A DNA stretch of 64,000 nucleotides from Streptomyces sp. BHT-5-2 (GCF_019774615.1 NZ_CP081497.1:496001-560000); one strand, 5' to 3'; numbered from the stretch's first letter, positions 43,743 through 52,813 are shown. Made by a program: numbers and translations. The notes: generated from the letters alone by a model not told the origin.

Positions 43743-44483
43743 ATGAACGTCCGGACGGAGTTCGAGGCCCGCACCGAGACCGATGTGGCCGAGGTGGCCG
43801 CGGCGATCGGCGACCCCTCCCGCGCGAAGGTGCTGCTCGCCCTCGCCGGGGGCGGCGCGCTGCCCGCCAGTGCCCTGGCCGCCGAGGCCGGCGTCGGCAA
43901 CTCCACCATCAGCGCCCATCTGGCCAGGCTCCGTGAGGCACGGCTGCTCACCGTCGAACTCGACGGCCGGCACCGCTACTACCGGCTCGCCACCCCCGAC
44001 GTCGCCCGCGCCCTGGAGCAGCTCGCGCTGATCGCCCGGCCGCTGCCGGTGCGCTCCCTGAACGCCGACACCCGCGCCCGGGCCCTGCTGCGCGCCCGCC
44101 TCTGCTACGACCACCTGGCCGGCCGCCTCGGCGTCGCCCTGATGGACGCCCTGCTCGCCGACGGGTTCCTCCGGCCCGAGCAGGACGATGCCGCCTCCGC
44201 CCGGACCTCCTACCTCCTGACCCCGCGCGGACACCGCGAACTGACCGCCCTCGGCGTGGAGTTGGAGCGACTGCCGCGCCGCCGCTCCGCGGTCCGCTAC
44301 TGCGTCGACTGGGCCGAGCGCCGCCACCACCTCGCCGGCGCGCTCGGCGGCGCGGTCACCGCCCGGCTGTTCGCCCTGGACTGGCTGCGCAACGGCCGCT
44401 ACCGGCGGGTCGTCCGGCTCACCGACGCCGGACGCACGGGCCTCGCCGAGACCTTCGGCCTCACCCCCGACCAGCTCGGCTAG
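43743..44483 (+). CDS. ArsR-family winged-helix regulator with C-terminal extension
   Basis: 246 residues. The N-terminal winged helix-turn-helix is at about 15-95 (AAIGDPSRAKVLLALAGGGA, AEAGVGNSTISAHLARLREA, VELDGRHRYYRLA). A C-terminal half of about 130 residues (RLCYDHLAGRLGVALMDALL, CVDWAERRHHLAGALGGAV) is typical of the larger ArsR proteins tied to MFS exporters. No metal-site cysteine pair is seen in the DNA-binding domain, so the ligand is probably organic. TACGGT at 43731-43736 lies six bases before the ATG, a leaderless start. It is divergent from its probable target exporter. Confidence 0.88.
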   Translation: MNVRTEFEARTETDVAEVAAAIGDPSRAKVLLALAGGGALPASALAAEAGVGNSTISAHLARLREARLLTVELDGRHRYYRLATPDVARALEQLALIARPLPVRSLNADTRARALLRARLCYDHLAGRLGVALMDALLADGFLRPEQDDAASARTSYLLTPRGHRELTALGVELERLPRRRSAVRYCVDWAERRHHLAGALGGAVTARLFALDWLRNGRYRRVVRLTDAGRTGLAETFGLTPDQLG

Positions 44484-44590
44484 GGCCTGGCCACACTCTT
44501 CACATTGCCGCAACATTCGGCCTCCCTCCGGCGCGAACCCGTCGAGTAGGGTCCTGACCAGCGCAGACAGCGAGTCGAGGAGGCCGTTCC

Positions 44591-46222
44591 GTGGCGGAGC
44601 GACAGAGGGCGGACGAGCCCGCCGGGGACGCCGCGTCCGAAGTGCGGGCGCAGGAGCGCCGGTTGCGGCGCGACCTGGGGTTCTGGGGGCTGACCGGGAT
44701 CGGTTTCTCCAACATCGTCGGCTCCGGCTGGCTGTTCGCCGCGATGTACGCCGCGCAGACCGCCGGCCCGGCCTCGCTGCTGTCCTGGGTGGGCGCGGGC
44801 CTGCTCTGCGGGCTGGTCGCCCTGGTCATGATCGAGCTGGGCGCGTCCCGGCCGGAGGGCGGCGGCACCGTCCGCTGGCCGCTGCTGGCCAACGGCCGAC
44901 TGGTCGGCACCCTCGTCGGCTGGTCGACCCTGCTGTCCGTGGGCGGCACCGCCGCCGAGATCAGCGCGATCATGCAGTACACCGCGCACTACGTCCCGGG
45001 GCTCTACAACGGCCACACCCTCACCCTCGCCGGGCTCGGCCTGGCCGCCGGGCTCAGCGTGCTGCTGACCGCGCTGAACTGGTTCGCGGTGCGGATGTTC
45101 GCGCGGATGAACAACCTGATCTCGATCTTCAAGATCGCGGTCCCGATCGTCACCGTCCTCGCGCTGCTGGCCTCCGGCTGGCACTCCGGCCGGCTCACCG
45201 ACCACGGCGGCTTCGCCCCGTACGGCTATGTGGCCTGCCTGACCGCGCTGGCCGGCGGCGGCATCGTCTACTCCGTCAACGGCTTCCAGGCCGCGCTGGA
45301 CTTCTCCGCCGAGACCCGCAAGCCCCGCCGCACCCTCCCCTGGGCCGTCCTGGCCGGTATCGGCCTGGCCCTGCTGATGTACCTGGCGCTCCAGGTCGCC
45401 TACCTCTTCACCGTCCCCGAGCACCTGCTCGGCGGCGGCTGGAAGGGCGTCTCCTTCGACTCCCCCTTCGGGCAGCTGGCGCTGATCCTCAACCTGCACT
45501 GGCTCTCCAGCCTGCTCTACGCCGACGCGGTGCTCTCGCCCGGCGGTTCGGCCTACGTCGGCGTGGCGATCGACGCCCGGCACACCTACGCGCTGGCCAA
45601 GAACGGCACCATCCCGCGCTACTTCATGAAGGTCGACGAGGGCTCCGGAATGCCGCGCCGGGCACTGGTGATCAACCTTGTGGTGATCGTGCTGTTCCTG
45701 CTGCCGTTCGGCGGCTGGCAGGACATCGTGAGCGTGATGGGCGACATGTACCTGCTGATCTACGCCGCGTCCGCGGTCGCCGTCGCGGTCTTCCGTACCG
45801 GGGCGGGCGGCGGGACCGCCGGCTGGGTCCGCGGCCTGCGCTGGATCGCCCCGCTGAGCTTCGTGGTGGCCAGCGAGTTCGTCTACTGGTCGGGCTGGCA
45901 CGACCTGCGGCTGGCACTGCCGCTGGTCCTCGCCGGACTGCTGCTGTTCCTGGGGATGCGGCGACCCACCGCCCGGGCCGCGGAGAGCGACGGCGCCGGC
46001 CCGCGCCGCCCGCTCGCGGCCGAACTCCGCACCGGCGCCTGGCTGGTGGTCTATCTGCTCGCGCTGATCGCACTGTCCTGGCTGGGCACCTTCAAGGGCT
46101 CCGGGCACCTGCCCGCCCCTTACGACTCGCTCGCCGTGGCCGCCGTCGCGCTGGCGGTCTTCTTCTGGGCGGTGCGTTCCGGCGTCGGCCATCTGACCGC
46201 GGCCCGGCAGCCGGCCGGCTGA
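44591..46222 (+). CDS. APC-family amino acid/amine permease
   Basis: 543 residues, about 12-14 TM helices. The first helix has the APC loop GFWGLTGIGFSNIVGSGWLF, then IELGASRPEGGGTVRWPLLA and VNGFQAALDFSAETRKPRRT, typical of the superfamily. GTG at 44591 has GAGGAGG seven bases upstream. A cytoplasmic hydrophilic N terminus of about 28 residues precedes TM1. Substrate cannot be deduced; members carry amino acids or polyamines. It is a monocistronic gene upstream of the SpoIIE phosphatase. Confidence 0.88.
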   Translation: MAERQRADEPAGDAASEVRAQERRLRRDLGFWGLTGIGFSNIVGSGWLFAAMYAAQTAGPASLLSWVGAGLLCGLVALVMIELGASRPEGGGTVRWPLLANGRLVGTLVGWSTLLSVGGTAAEISAIMQYTAHYVPGLYNGHTLTLAGLGLAAGLSVLLTALNWFAVRMFARMNNLISIFKIAVPIVTVLALLASGWHSGRLTDHGGFAPYGYVACLTALAGGGIVYSVNGFQAALDFSAETRKPRRTLPWAVLAGIGLALLMYLALQVAYLFTVPEHLLGGGWKGVSFDSPFGQLALILNLHWLSSLLYADAVLSPGGSAYVGVAIDARHTYALAKNGTIPRYFMKVDEGSGMPRRALVINLVVIVLFLLPFGGWQDIVSVMGDMYLLIYAASAVAVAVFRTGAGGGTAGWVRGLRWIAPLSFVVASEFVYWSGWHDLRLALPLVLAGLLLFLGMRRPTARAAESDGAGPRRPLAAELRTGAWLVVYLLALIALSWLGTFKGSGHLPAPYDSLAVAAVALAVFFWAVRSGVGHLTAARQPAG

Positions 46223-46264
46223 GCCGCGCCCGGCGGCCGTCAAGCGGATGCCGGACCCCCGAAA

Positions 46265-46277
46265 TATGATGGGCCCA
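46265..46277 (+). promoter_or_regulatory. Leaderless -10 element (TATGAT) of the SpoIIE phosphatase
   Basis: TATGAT at 46265-46270 followed by six bases and ATG at 46277. It is a near-consensus -10 box and the clearest leaderless start in the window. Confidence 0.65.
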
Positions 46278-47110
46278 TGCTTCGGCGTCGTCCCCCGCGG
46301 GCGGCGAGCGCCGACGATCTGCTCACCACGCTCGGGCGGCTGACCGCCCAGGCGCGGGAAGGCGCGGAGCTCCAGCGGGCCAGAGTGGAGCTGGCCGAGG
46401 TCCTGCAGCGCGAGATGCTGCCGAGCGCCCTGCCGGAGCTGCCCGGTCTGCGCACCGCCGCCACCTACGCCCCCGCCCGGCACGGCCTCGCCATCGGGGG
46501 CGACTGGTACGACGGGTTCCCGCTGCCGGACGGGTCGCTGGCCTTCTCCGTCGGCGACGTCCAGGGCCACGACGTCGAGGCGGCCGCGTTCATGGGGCAG
46601 ATCCGGATCGGGCTGCGGGCCGTCGCCGCCCACGCCGCCGACCCCGGCGAGGTCCTCAGCCGCGCCAACGACCTGCTGCTGTCCATCGACTGCGAACTCT
46701 TCGCGACCTGCACCTTCGTCCGCTTCGACCCGCGGACCTGGGAGCTGACCAGCGCCCGCGCCGGACACGTCCCCGGCGTCCGGGCCACCACCGACCGGCA
46801 CTGGGAGGTGGTGGAGGACCCCGGTGGCATCCCGCTCGGTGTGCTGCCCGGGCAGCGGTATCCGGTCACCCGTCGGCGGCTCACCGTGGCGGGTGCGTTC
46901 GTGCTGCTCACCGACGGGGTGATCGAGGGCCCGTCGTTCCCCATCGAGGCCGGGCTGGCGCAGGTGGCCCGGCTCGTCACCGCCAAGGCCGGGGACCCGC
47001 CGGCCGAGATCGCCGGCGCGGTGATGTGCGTGGCCGAGCTGACCGGCCACACCGACGACGCCGCGGTGATCGTGCTGAGCCACGACGCGACACGGCGCGG
47101 GGCCGGGTGA
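46277..47110 (+). CDS. PP2C-type SpoIIE/RsbU serine phosphatase
   Basis: 277 residues. A short N-terminal helix (ELQRARVELAEVLQREMLPS, 35-54) leads into the SpoIIE domain (about 60-272): GGDWYDGFPLPDGSLAFSVG, DVQGHDVEAAAFMGQIRIGL, LLTDGVIEGPSF and DDAAVIVLS carry the metal-binding Asp residues. Such phosphatases dephosphorylate anti-anti-sigma factors and so switch stress sigma factors. No sensor domain or transmembrane part is present, so it may be controlled by partner binding. No antagonist or sigma gene is near. The MASE1 gene follows after 54 bases and may be co-expressed. Confidence 0.9.
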   Translation: MLRRRPPRAASADDLLTTLGRLTAQAREGAELQRARVELAEVLQREMLPSALPELPGLRTAATYAPARHGLAIGGDWYDGFPLPDGSLAFSVGDVQGHDVEAAAFMGQIRIGLRAVAAHAADPGEVLSRANDLLLSIDCELFATCTFVRFDPRTWELTSARAGHVPGVRATTDRHWEVVEDPGGIPLGVLPGQRYPVTRRRLTVAGAFVLLTDGVIEGPSFPIEAGLAQVARLVTAKAGDPPAEIAGAVMCVAELTGHTDDAAVIVLSHDATRRGAG

Positions 47111-47164
47111 AGCGCGGGCCGGCAGCGCGTGTCGCGTCCGGCGGCCGGCCGGTGGCATTGTCTG

Positions 47165-48151
47165 ATGGCAGATGTGGTGCGCACCGGGGAAATCCGTAGG
47201 CCGGCGGCGGCAGTCCTGGGGAACCTCGTGCTCGCCGGCGTCTACTACGGGGCCGCGAAGGTCGGTCTGCTGGAGCAGGTGGTGGTCGCGGGCGCGGTGG
47301 TCACCCCGCTGTGGCCGCCCACGGGCATCGCGCTGAGCTGCCTGCTCCTGCTGGGCCTGTGGCTGTGGCCGGGCATCGCGCTCGGCACCGTACTGGTCAT
47401 CTGGACGCTCACCAGGCCGGACCTGGCGGGCTTCGGCGTGGTCGCGGGCAACACCCTCGCGCCGGTCTGCGCCTGCCTGATGCTCCGGCGGGTCGGCTTC
47501 CGCACCGAACTGGACCGGCTGCGCGACGGCGTCGCCCTGGTCGCCCTCGGCGCGTTCGCCGCGATGGTGATCAGCGCGACGCTGGGCAGCGGCACCCAGG
47601 TGCTGACCGGGGCGCTGCCCACCGGCGGCTTCTGGCGGACCTGGGCGGCCTGGTGGGTGGGCGACGCGATGGGCGTCCTGGTGGTCGCCCCGCTGCTGCT
47701 CGCCTGCCGGACGCTCCGGCCGCTGCGGGACATGCCGCTGTACCGGTGGGCCGAGGCGGCGGCGGTGCTGGCGGCCGCCGTCGTGATCTCGCTGGTGAGC
47801 ACCCGCTCGTCGCTGTCGCTGCTGTTCCTGGTCTTCCCGGTGATCGTGTGGGCGGCGCTGCGGTTCCAGCTGGTGGGGGCGGCGCCCTGTGTCCTGGTGA
47901 TGTCGGTGTTCGCGATCAGCGCGGCGACCGGCCGGTACGGCCCGTTCGCCGGGCAGAGCCTGCTGGAGTCGATGGTCAACCTCCAGGCCCTCAACGCCTC
48001 CGCCGCCCTCACCGCGCTGCTGCTCTCGGCGATCGTCACCGAGCAGAACACCATCCGCCGGAAGATCGAGCAGGTCTGCCGGGAGCTGGCCGAGGTGGTG
48101 GACCGACTGGCGCCGGGGGAGAGCCGGCGCCGCTGGCCGCCCGAGCACTGA
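47165..48151 (+). CDS. MASE1-domain integral membrane protein
   Basis: 328 residues, eight or so TM helices covering almost the whole chain. The MASE1 signature VTPLWPPTGIALSCLLLLGL and LWPGIALGTVL, plus WWVGDAMGVLVVAPLLLACR, are visible. MASE1 is usually the membrane sensor module of histidine kinases or cyclic-di-GMP enzymes. Here no output domain follows, only about 35 cytoplasmic residues (TIRRKIEQVCRELAEVVDRL). That orphan sensor could signal to the SpoIIE phosphatase encoded just upstream; this is inference. Start MADVVRT is chosen; an in-frame GTG lies 12 codons earlier. Confidence 0.8.
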   Translation: MADVVRTGEIRRPAAAVLGNLVLAGVYYGAAKVGLLEQVVVAGAVVTPLWPPTGIALSCLLLLGLWLWPGIALGTVLVIWTLTRPDLAGFGVVAGNTLAPVCACLMLRRVGFRTELDRLRDGVALVALGAFAAMVISATLGSGTQVLTGALPTGGFWRTWAAWWVGDAMGVLVVAPLLLACRTLRPLRDMPLYRWAEAAAVLAAAVVISLVSTRSSLSLLFLVFPVIVWAALRFQLVGAAPCVLVMSVFAISAATGRYGPFAGQSLLESMVNLQALNASAALTALLLSAIVTEQNTIRRKIEQVCRELAEVVDRLAPGESRRRWPPEH

Positions 48152-48163
48152 CGGCCCGCCCGG

Positions 48164-49231
48164 TCAATCGCCCAGCAGCTCGCCCAGGTCGTAGCCGACC
48201 GGCTCCTCCAACTGCGCGTAGGTGCAGCTCTCCGGTGTGCGGTCGGGCCGCCAGCGGCGGAACTGCGCGGTGTGCCGGAACCGGCTGCCCTCCATGTGGT
48301 CGTAGCCCACCTCGCACACCAGCTCCGGGCGGAGCGGCACCCACGACAGGTCCTTGCCGCCGCTCCAGCGGCTCGGCCCGCCCGGCATCCGGCGGGCCGC
48401 GTGCGCCGCCTCGTCGGCCCAGTCGCCCCAGGGATGGCCGGTGGTCTCCTCGGCGGACATCCGCAGCGGCGCCAGCTCCGCCACCAGGGCGCGCCGCCGC
48501 GCCATCGGGAACGAGGCGCACACCCCGACGTGCTGGAGCCGCCCCGCCGCGTCGTGCAGCCCGAGCAGCAGCGAGCCGACCACCGGCCCGCTCTTGTGCA
48601 GCCGGTAGCCGGCGACCACGCAGTCGGCGGTACGGGCGTGCTTGACCTTGTACATCACACGTTCGCCCGGCCGGTACGGCAGATCGAGCGGCTTGGCGAC
48701 CACCCCGTCCAGCCCGGCCCCCTCGAACTGCGCGAACCACCGCTGCGCCAGCTCCCGGTCGGTGGTGGCCGGCGCCGTGTGCACCGGTGGCCGGGCCGGC
48801 CTCAGCGCCTCCACCAGGGCCTCCCGCCGGGCGGTCTGCGGCTCGCCCAACAGCGAAGCGGAGTCCAGCGCCAGCAGGTCGAAGGCGATCAGCGAGGCGG
48901 GGGTGCGGGCGGCCAGCGTCCGCACCCGGGAGTCGGCCGGGTGGATCCGCTCCAGCAGCTCCTCGAAGTGCAGCCGGCCGTCGTGCGCGATGACGATCTC
49001 GCCGTCCAGCACGCAGCGCGGCGGCAGTTGGGCCCGTGCCGCCGCCAGCACCTCGGGGAAGTAGCGGCTGAGCGACTTGGTGGTGCGGCTGGCGATCTCG
49101 ACCTCGTCGCCGTCCCGGAACACGATGACGCGGAAGCCGTCCCACTTGGCCTCGTACTGCATGCCTTCGGGGATCTTCGTCACCGGCTTGGCGAGCATGG
49201 GGGAGACCGGGGGCATCACGGGCAGGTCCAT
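48164..49231 (-). CDS. ligC: ATP-dependent DNA ligase (LigC type)
   Basis: 355 residues. Motif I is YEAKWDGFRV with the adenylated Lys29. Motifs III, IV and V lie in VLDGEIVIA, DGVVAKPLD and MYKVKH-like residues, followed by an OB-fold domain to the end (CEVGYDHMEGSRFRHTAQF). LigC ligases of actinobacteria act in back-up non-homologous end joining or base-excision repair. It is divergent from a PolDom (LigD-polymerase-like) gene 107 bases away, the same pairing as ligC and PrimPol-C in mycobacteria. No ku gene is near. Confidence 0.93.
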   Translation of the reverse strand: MDLPVMPPVSPMLAKPVTKIPEGMQYEAKWDGFRVIVFRDGDEVEIASRTTKSLSRYFPEVLAAARAQLPPRCVLDGEIVIAHDGRLHFEELLERIHPADSRVRTLAARTPASLIAFDLLALDSASLLGEPQTARREALVEALRPARPPVHTAPATTDRELAQRWFAQFEGAGLDGVVAKPLDLPYRPGERVMYKVKHARTADCVVAGYRLHKSGPVVGSLLLGLHDAAGRLQHVGVCASFPMARRRALVAELAPLRMSAEETTGHPWGDWADEAAHAARRMPGGPSRWSGGKDLSWVPLRPELVCEVGYDHMEGSRFRHTAQFRRWRPDRTPESCTYAQLEEPVGYDLGELLGD

Positions 49232-49338
49232 GTCCCCGATCCTGCGGGCCGCCGTCCGTTCCCGCGCGCCGGGCCCGGCCGGCCCACCGCCGGCCCGCCC
49301 GGCGCGCGGGGTCCCCCGGCGGAACCTAGCGTGGAGGC

Positions 49339-50352
49339 ATGGCCGGAGCCCGAGCTGTGGAGCTGGACGTCGCCGGGCGCACGGTGCGCGTCTCGAACCC
49401 GGACAAGACGTACTACCCCGAGCGCGGGTTCACCAAGTTGGACGTCGCCCAGTACTACCTCGCCGTCGCGGACGGGGTGTTGCGCGGCCTGCGCGACCGG
49501 CCGACGACCATGCAGCGGTTCCCCGACGGCGTCGAGGGCGAGTTCTTCTACCAGAAGCGGGCGCCCAAGGGACTGCCGGACTGGCTGCCCACCGCCCGGA
49601 TCACCTTCCCCAGCGGGCGGTTCGCGGACGAGATGTGCCCCACCGAACCCGCCGCCGTGGTCTGGGCGGCCAACCTCGGCTGCCTGACCTTCCACCCCTG
49701 GCCGGTCCGCCGCTCCGACACCGAGCACCCCGACGAGCTGCGCATCGACCTCGACCCGCAGCCCGGCACCGGCTTCGCCGACGCCGTCGCGGTCGCCCAC
49801 GAACTGCGCGCGCTGCTGGCCGAGCACGGGCTGCGCGGCTGGCCGAAGACCTCCGGCGGCCGCGGCGTGCACGTCTATGTGCCGATCCGCCCGCACTGGA
49901 CGTTCACCGAGGTCAGACGGGCCGCGATCGCCGTGGCGCGGACGCTGGAACGGCGGCTTCCGCAGCAGGTGACGGCCGCCTGGTGGAAGGAGCAGCGCGG
50001 CGAGAAGGTGTTCGTGGACTACAACCAGATGGCCCGCGACCGCACCATCGCCTCGCCCTACTCGCTGCGCGCCCGCCCCCGGGCGACCGTCTCCACCCCG
50101 CTGCGCTGGGAGGAGCTGTCCGCCGTCGAGCCCGAGGACTTCGACCTGCGCACCGTGCCGCCGCGGTTCGCCGAACTCGGCGACCTGCATGCCGACATGG
50201 CCGACCACGCCTTCGGACTGGAGTCCCTGCTGGAGCTCGCCGACCGGTACGCCGCACAGGAGGGGCTGGGCGATCTGCCGTATCCGCCGGACCACCCGAA
50301 GATGCCCGGCGAGCCCACCCGGGTCCAGCCCAGTCGGGCCCGCAAGCACTGA
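49339..50352 (+). CDS. LigD-type polymerase/primase (PolDom, PrimPol-C-like)
   Basis: 337 residues, stand-alone AEP-superfamily polymerase domain. The catalytic motif is LRIDLDPQPGTGF with Asp137 and Asp139, followed by KTSGGRGVHVYVPI and the third acidic motif around VFVDYNQMARDRTIASPYSL. It adds ribonucleotides or fills gaps during end joining or excision repair. TAGCGT at 49327-49332 lies six bases before the ATG, suggesting a leaderless transcript. It is paired divergently with ligC, with which it is expected to work. Confidence 0.92.
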   Translation: MAGARAVELDVAGRTVRVSNPDKTYYPERGFTKLDVAQYYLAVADGVLRGLRDRPTTMQRFPDGVEGEFFYQKRAPKGLPDWLPTARITFPSGRFADEMCPTEPAAVVWAANLGCLTFHPWPVRRSDTEHPDELRIDLDPQPGTGFADAVAVAHELRALLAEHGLRGWPKTSGGRGVHVYVPIRPHWTFTEVRRAAIAVARTLERRLPQQVTAAWWKEQRGEKVFVDYNQMARDRTIASPYSLRARPRATVSTPLRWEELSAVEPEDFDLRTVPPRFAELGDLHADMADHAFGLESLLELADRYAAQEGLGDLPYPPDHPKMPGEPTRVQPSRARKH

Positions 50353-50477
50353 GGGCGCTGCCTCTATCGGCGCAAATGCGGGGGCCGTTGGAGTGGCCGT
50401 CCGCCGTGCCCGCGAGGAACCCGTCGCCGCGCGGTACCCATCGTCTTGTCCGATATCCTGCCAAATGGGAGAAATGC

Positions 50478-50816
50478 ATGCGTAAGTACATAGGACGTTC
50501 CCTGGCCGCCGCGGCACTCGCCGCCGCGACGGTCGTCCCGGCAGCCGGTATGGCCCAGGCCGCACCTCAGGGCCAGACGGTCGCGGCGAGTGGTGACCAC
50601 GGTCGTGGTCACCACGGTCGCTATCACCACCGTCACCACTGGGACGACGACTGCGGCTTCGGCTTCGGCCGATTCGGCAATGAGGGCCGCTTCGGCCACG
50701 AGGGTCGCGAGGGCCACCACGGCCGCGGCCACTTCGGGCGGGAGGGCTGCGAGCGCCACGAAGACATCGGGCTCCTCGGACGTATTCTCCGTAGCCTGCT
50801 CGGTTGGCTGATCTGA
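50478..50816 (+). CDS. Small secreted Gly/His-rich protein
   Basis: 112 residues. The signal peptide MRKYIGRSLAAAALAAATVV extends to a likely cleavage at AQAAP (about 29). The mature part is rich in His, Gly and Arg: GDHGRGHHGRYHHRHHWDDD, then repeated FGxEGR-like units with one Cys pair (DDCGFGF, REGCERHED). The end is amphipathic/hydrophobic (IGLLGRILRSLLGWLI). The His clusters could bind metal ions such as Ni or Zn; this is inference. GGGAGAA precedes the ATG. Monocistronic, with its own terminator. No family recognised. Confidence 0.7.
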   Translation: MRKYIGRSLAAAALAAATVVPAAGMAQAAPQGQTVAASGDHGRGHHGRYHHRHHWDDDCGFGFGRFGNEGRFGHEGREGHHGRGHFGREGCERHEDIGLLGRILRSLLGWLI

Positions 50817-50829
50817 CCGCAAGCAGCCC

Positions 50830-50866
50830 GGCGGGCCGCCGCAGTTGTGCACTGCGGCGGCCCGCC
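50830..50866. terminator. Bidirectional terminator between the secreted protein and acyl-CoA synthetase genes
   Basis: A perfect 16-bp stem (50830-50845 with 50851-50866) closes a 5-nt loop and is followed by TTCGT on the plus strand. It lies between convergent genes. Confidence 0.85.
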
Positions 50867-50901
50867 TTCGTCGGTCCGGGGCGCCGGACCGGCCGGCCGG
50901 A

Positions 50902-52446
50902 TCAGGCCGTGGCGCCCGGCTCCTCGGCGCGGCGCCGGAGTTCCTTCTTGTCCGGCTTGCCCGCGTCGGTCAGCGGCAGCGCCTCGGCGAAGGAGATCCG
51001 AGCCGGCTCGTACATCGAGCCGCGGACCTCGCGCACCATCGCGCACAGCTGCTCCGCGTCGACGTCGGCGCCGGGGGCCCGCACCACCGTCGCGTGCACC
51101 CGCTCCATCCGGTCCGCGTCGCGGACGCCGTAGACGGCGCTCTGGAGTACCTGCGGGTGCGAGTTCAGCAGGTCCTCCAGCTCGGTGGTGTACACATGGC
51201 CGCCGACCACGACGATCATGTCCTTGATCCGGTCGACGATGGTGAGGTAGCCCTCCTCGTCGACGAAGCCGACGTCACCGGTGTGCAGCCAACCGTCCCG
51301 CAGCACCTCGGCGGTGAGCTCCGGCTGCTTCCAGTAGCCCTGCATGATCATGCTGGAGCGGACGCAGATCTCGCCGTGCTCGCCGGGCGGCAGGTCGCGT
51401 CCGGACTCGTCGCGGACCGCCACCTCGACGTCGGGCAGCACCTTGCCGGCCGAGCGCAGCCGGTCGGGGCGCGCGGGGTCGTGGTCGTCCTGGGTGAGCA
51501 GGCTGATGCCGCCCGCCTCGTTCTGCCCGTAGAACTGGAGCAGCACGGGCCCGAACGCCCGCACCGCGTCGACCAGCCGGGCCGGCGACGCCTGGCACCC
51601 GCCATAGGTCAGCGTGCGCAGGCTGGAGGTGTCGGTGCGCGGCCGGTCGGGGTGGTCCATCAACTGGTAGAGCAGCGGGGGCAGTAGGAAGAGGGTCGTG
51701 ATCCGCTCGCGTTCGATGGCGGCGAGCGCCTCCGCGGGATCGAAGTCGTCGAGCAGGACGACCGTGCCGCCCCAGCGCAGGACGGCGTCGGCCACGTGGC
51801 CCGCCGCGTGTGCGAGGGTGGTGCACACCAACTGCCGGTGCTTCACGTCGTCGTACTCCGGGAGCGCCCCGCTGAACGACCGCGCCTGCTCGAAGGTGGT
51901 GCAGATGCCCTTGGGGTGGCCGGTGGTGCCGCCGGTGTGCCGGATGGTGCAGATGTCGTCCGGGCGGGCGTCGGTCGCGAGCGGCTCGTCGCTCCGGCCG
52001 GCCGCCAGTTCCAGCAGGTCGGTACCCAACTTGGCGGGCCCCAGCACCAGGACGTCAGGGACGGGTGCCAACTCGACCAGTTCCGCGGCCCGTTCGGCCA
52101 GTCGCGGGTCGACGATCAGGGCGCGGGTCTCGACGTCGCGGACGATCGCGGCCTGGGAGTCGGCGGAGAGCTTGTTGTAGAGGTGGTTCACCCGCGCGCC
52201 GACGAGGTTGGCGGCGTAGCGGGCGGCGATGGTCTCGGGGAGGTTGCCGCTCAGCAGCGTGACGGTGGTGCCGCGCCCGACGCCCCGTTCGCGCAGTGCG
52301 CGGGCCATCCTCAGGACCAGTGCGCGGAACTCGCCGGCGGTGACCCGCCGGCCCTGGTGGACCAGGGCCTCGTGGCCCGGGTCGCGGTTAAGTGCATCGA
52401 GGTTCTCCTCCACATATGTGCGGAACGGCTGGTCGGATATCGGCAT
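50902..52446 (-). CDS. AMP-forming acyl-CoA synthetase / ligase
   Basis: 514 residues, ANL superfamily. It activates a carboxylic acid with ATP and CoA. The phosphate loop is IRHTGGTTGHPKG; A5-type FYGQNEAGGISLL, the Asp in WLHTGDVGFVDEEGYLTIVD, RIKDMIVVVGG and the C-terminal catalytic Lys in TDAGKPDKKELRRR follow. AGGAGGAAGC precedes the ATG. Substrate (fatty or aromatic acid) is not clear. A palindrome of MarR type lies 62 bases upstream of the start. Confidence 0.9.
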   Translation of the reverse strand: MPISDQPFRTYVEENLDALNRDPGHEALVHQGRRVTAGEFRALVLRMARALRERGVGRGTTVTLLSGNLPETIAARYAANLVGARVNHLYNKLSADSQAAIVRDVETRALIVDPRLAERAAELVELAPVPDVLVLGPAKLGTDLLELAAGRSDEPLATDARPDDICTIRHTGGTTGHPKGICTTFEQARSFSGALPEYDDVKHRQLVCTTLAHAAGHVADAVLRWGGTVVLLDDFDPAEALAAIERERITTLFLLPPLLYQLMDHPDRPRTDTSSLRTLTYGGCQASPARLVDAVRAFGPVLLQFYGQNEAGGISLLTQDDHDPARPDRLRSAGKVLPDVEVAVRDESGRDLPPGEHGEICVRSSMIMQGYWKQPELTAEVLRDGWLHTGDVGFVDEEGYLTIVDRIKDMIVVVGGHVYTTELEDLLNSHPQVLQSAVYGVRDADRMERVHATVVRAPGADVDAEQLCAMVREVRGSMYEPARISFAEALPLTDAGKPDKKELRRRAEEPGATA

Positions 52447-52507
52447 CGAGCGCTTCCTCCTGTACCCCGGCGGCGTACGGGGGTACGCCGGGGCGCGAAA
52501 ATCCTCA

Positions 52508-52528
52508 TTGGTTGCCTCTAGCAACTAA
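52508..52528. promoter_or_regulatory. GTTGC-N5-GCAAC palindrome upstream of the acyl-CoA synthetase
   Basis: TTGGTTGC-N5-GCAACTAA pairs at 7 of 8 positions. It resembles MarR-family operators (GTTGC/GCAAC arms) and lies in the 367-base divergent region between the synthetase and the PAS phosphatase gene. The rest of that region shows nothing else certain. Confidence 0.5.
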
Positions 52529-52813
52529 TGCAGGGTAGTCCCAGGAGATCGACATCTCCAAGTCGGGTGCCCGCGCACAGGCGTTGTCCGGCCACCGCAA
52601 GTCGATCAATATCGTCAACCAGGTCGCCCGGTCGGGGGACAGCGGCCCATAATGCTCCCTCCGGCGCGGTCCCCGCCCCTGGTGGACCCTGCTCTGCCTG
52701 CGGGTCCGTCCGGTGTCGAGAGATGATGGAGGGCAGCGGCAGCACGGCACGACCTGGCCGTGCACGGAGCGCCACGGCTGTCGGTCTCGGAGACCGGCGG
52801 AAGGAGTGCCTGC

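Noticed and set aside
44480..48148. 1222-codon minus-strand open frame
   Set aside because: Antisense to the APC permease, SpoIIE phosphatase and MASE1 genes; no recognisable domain.
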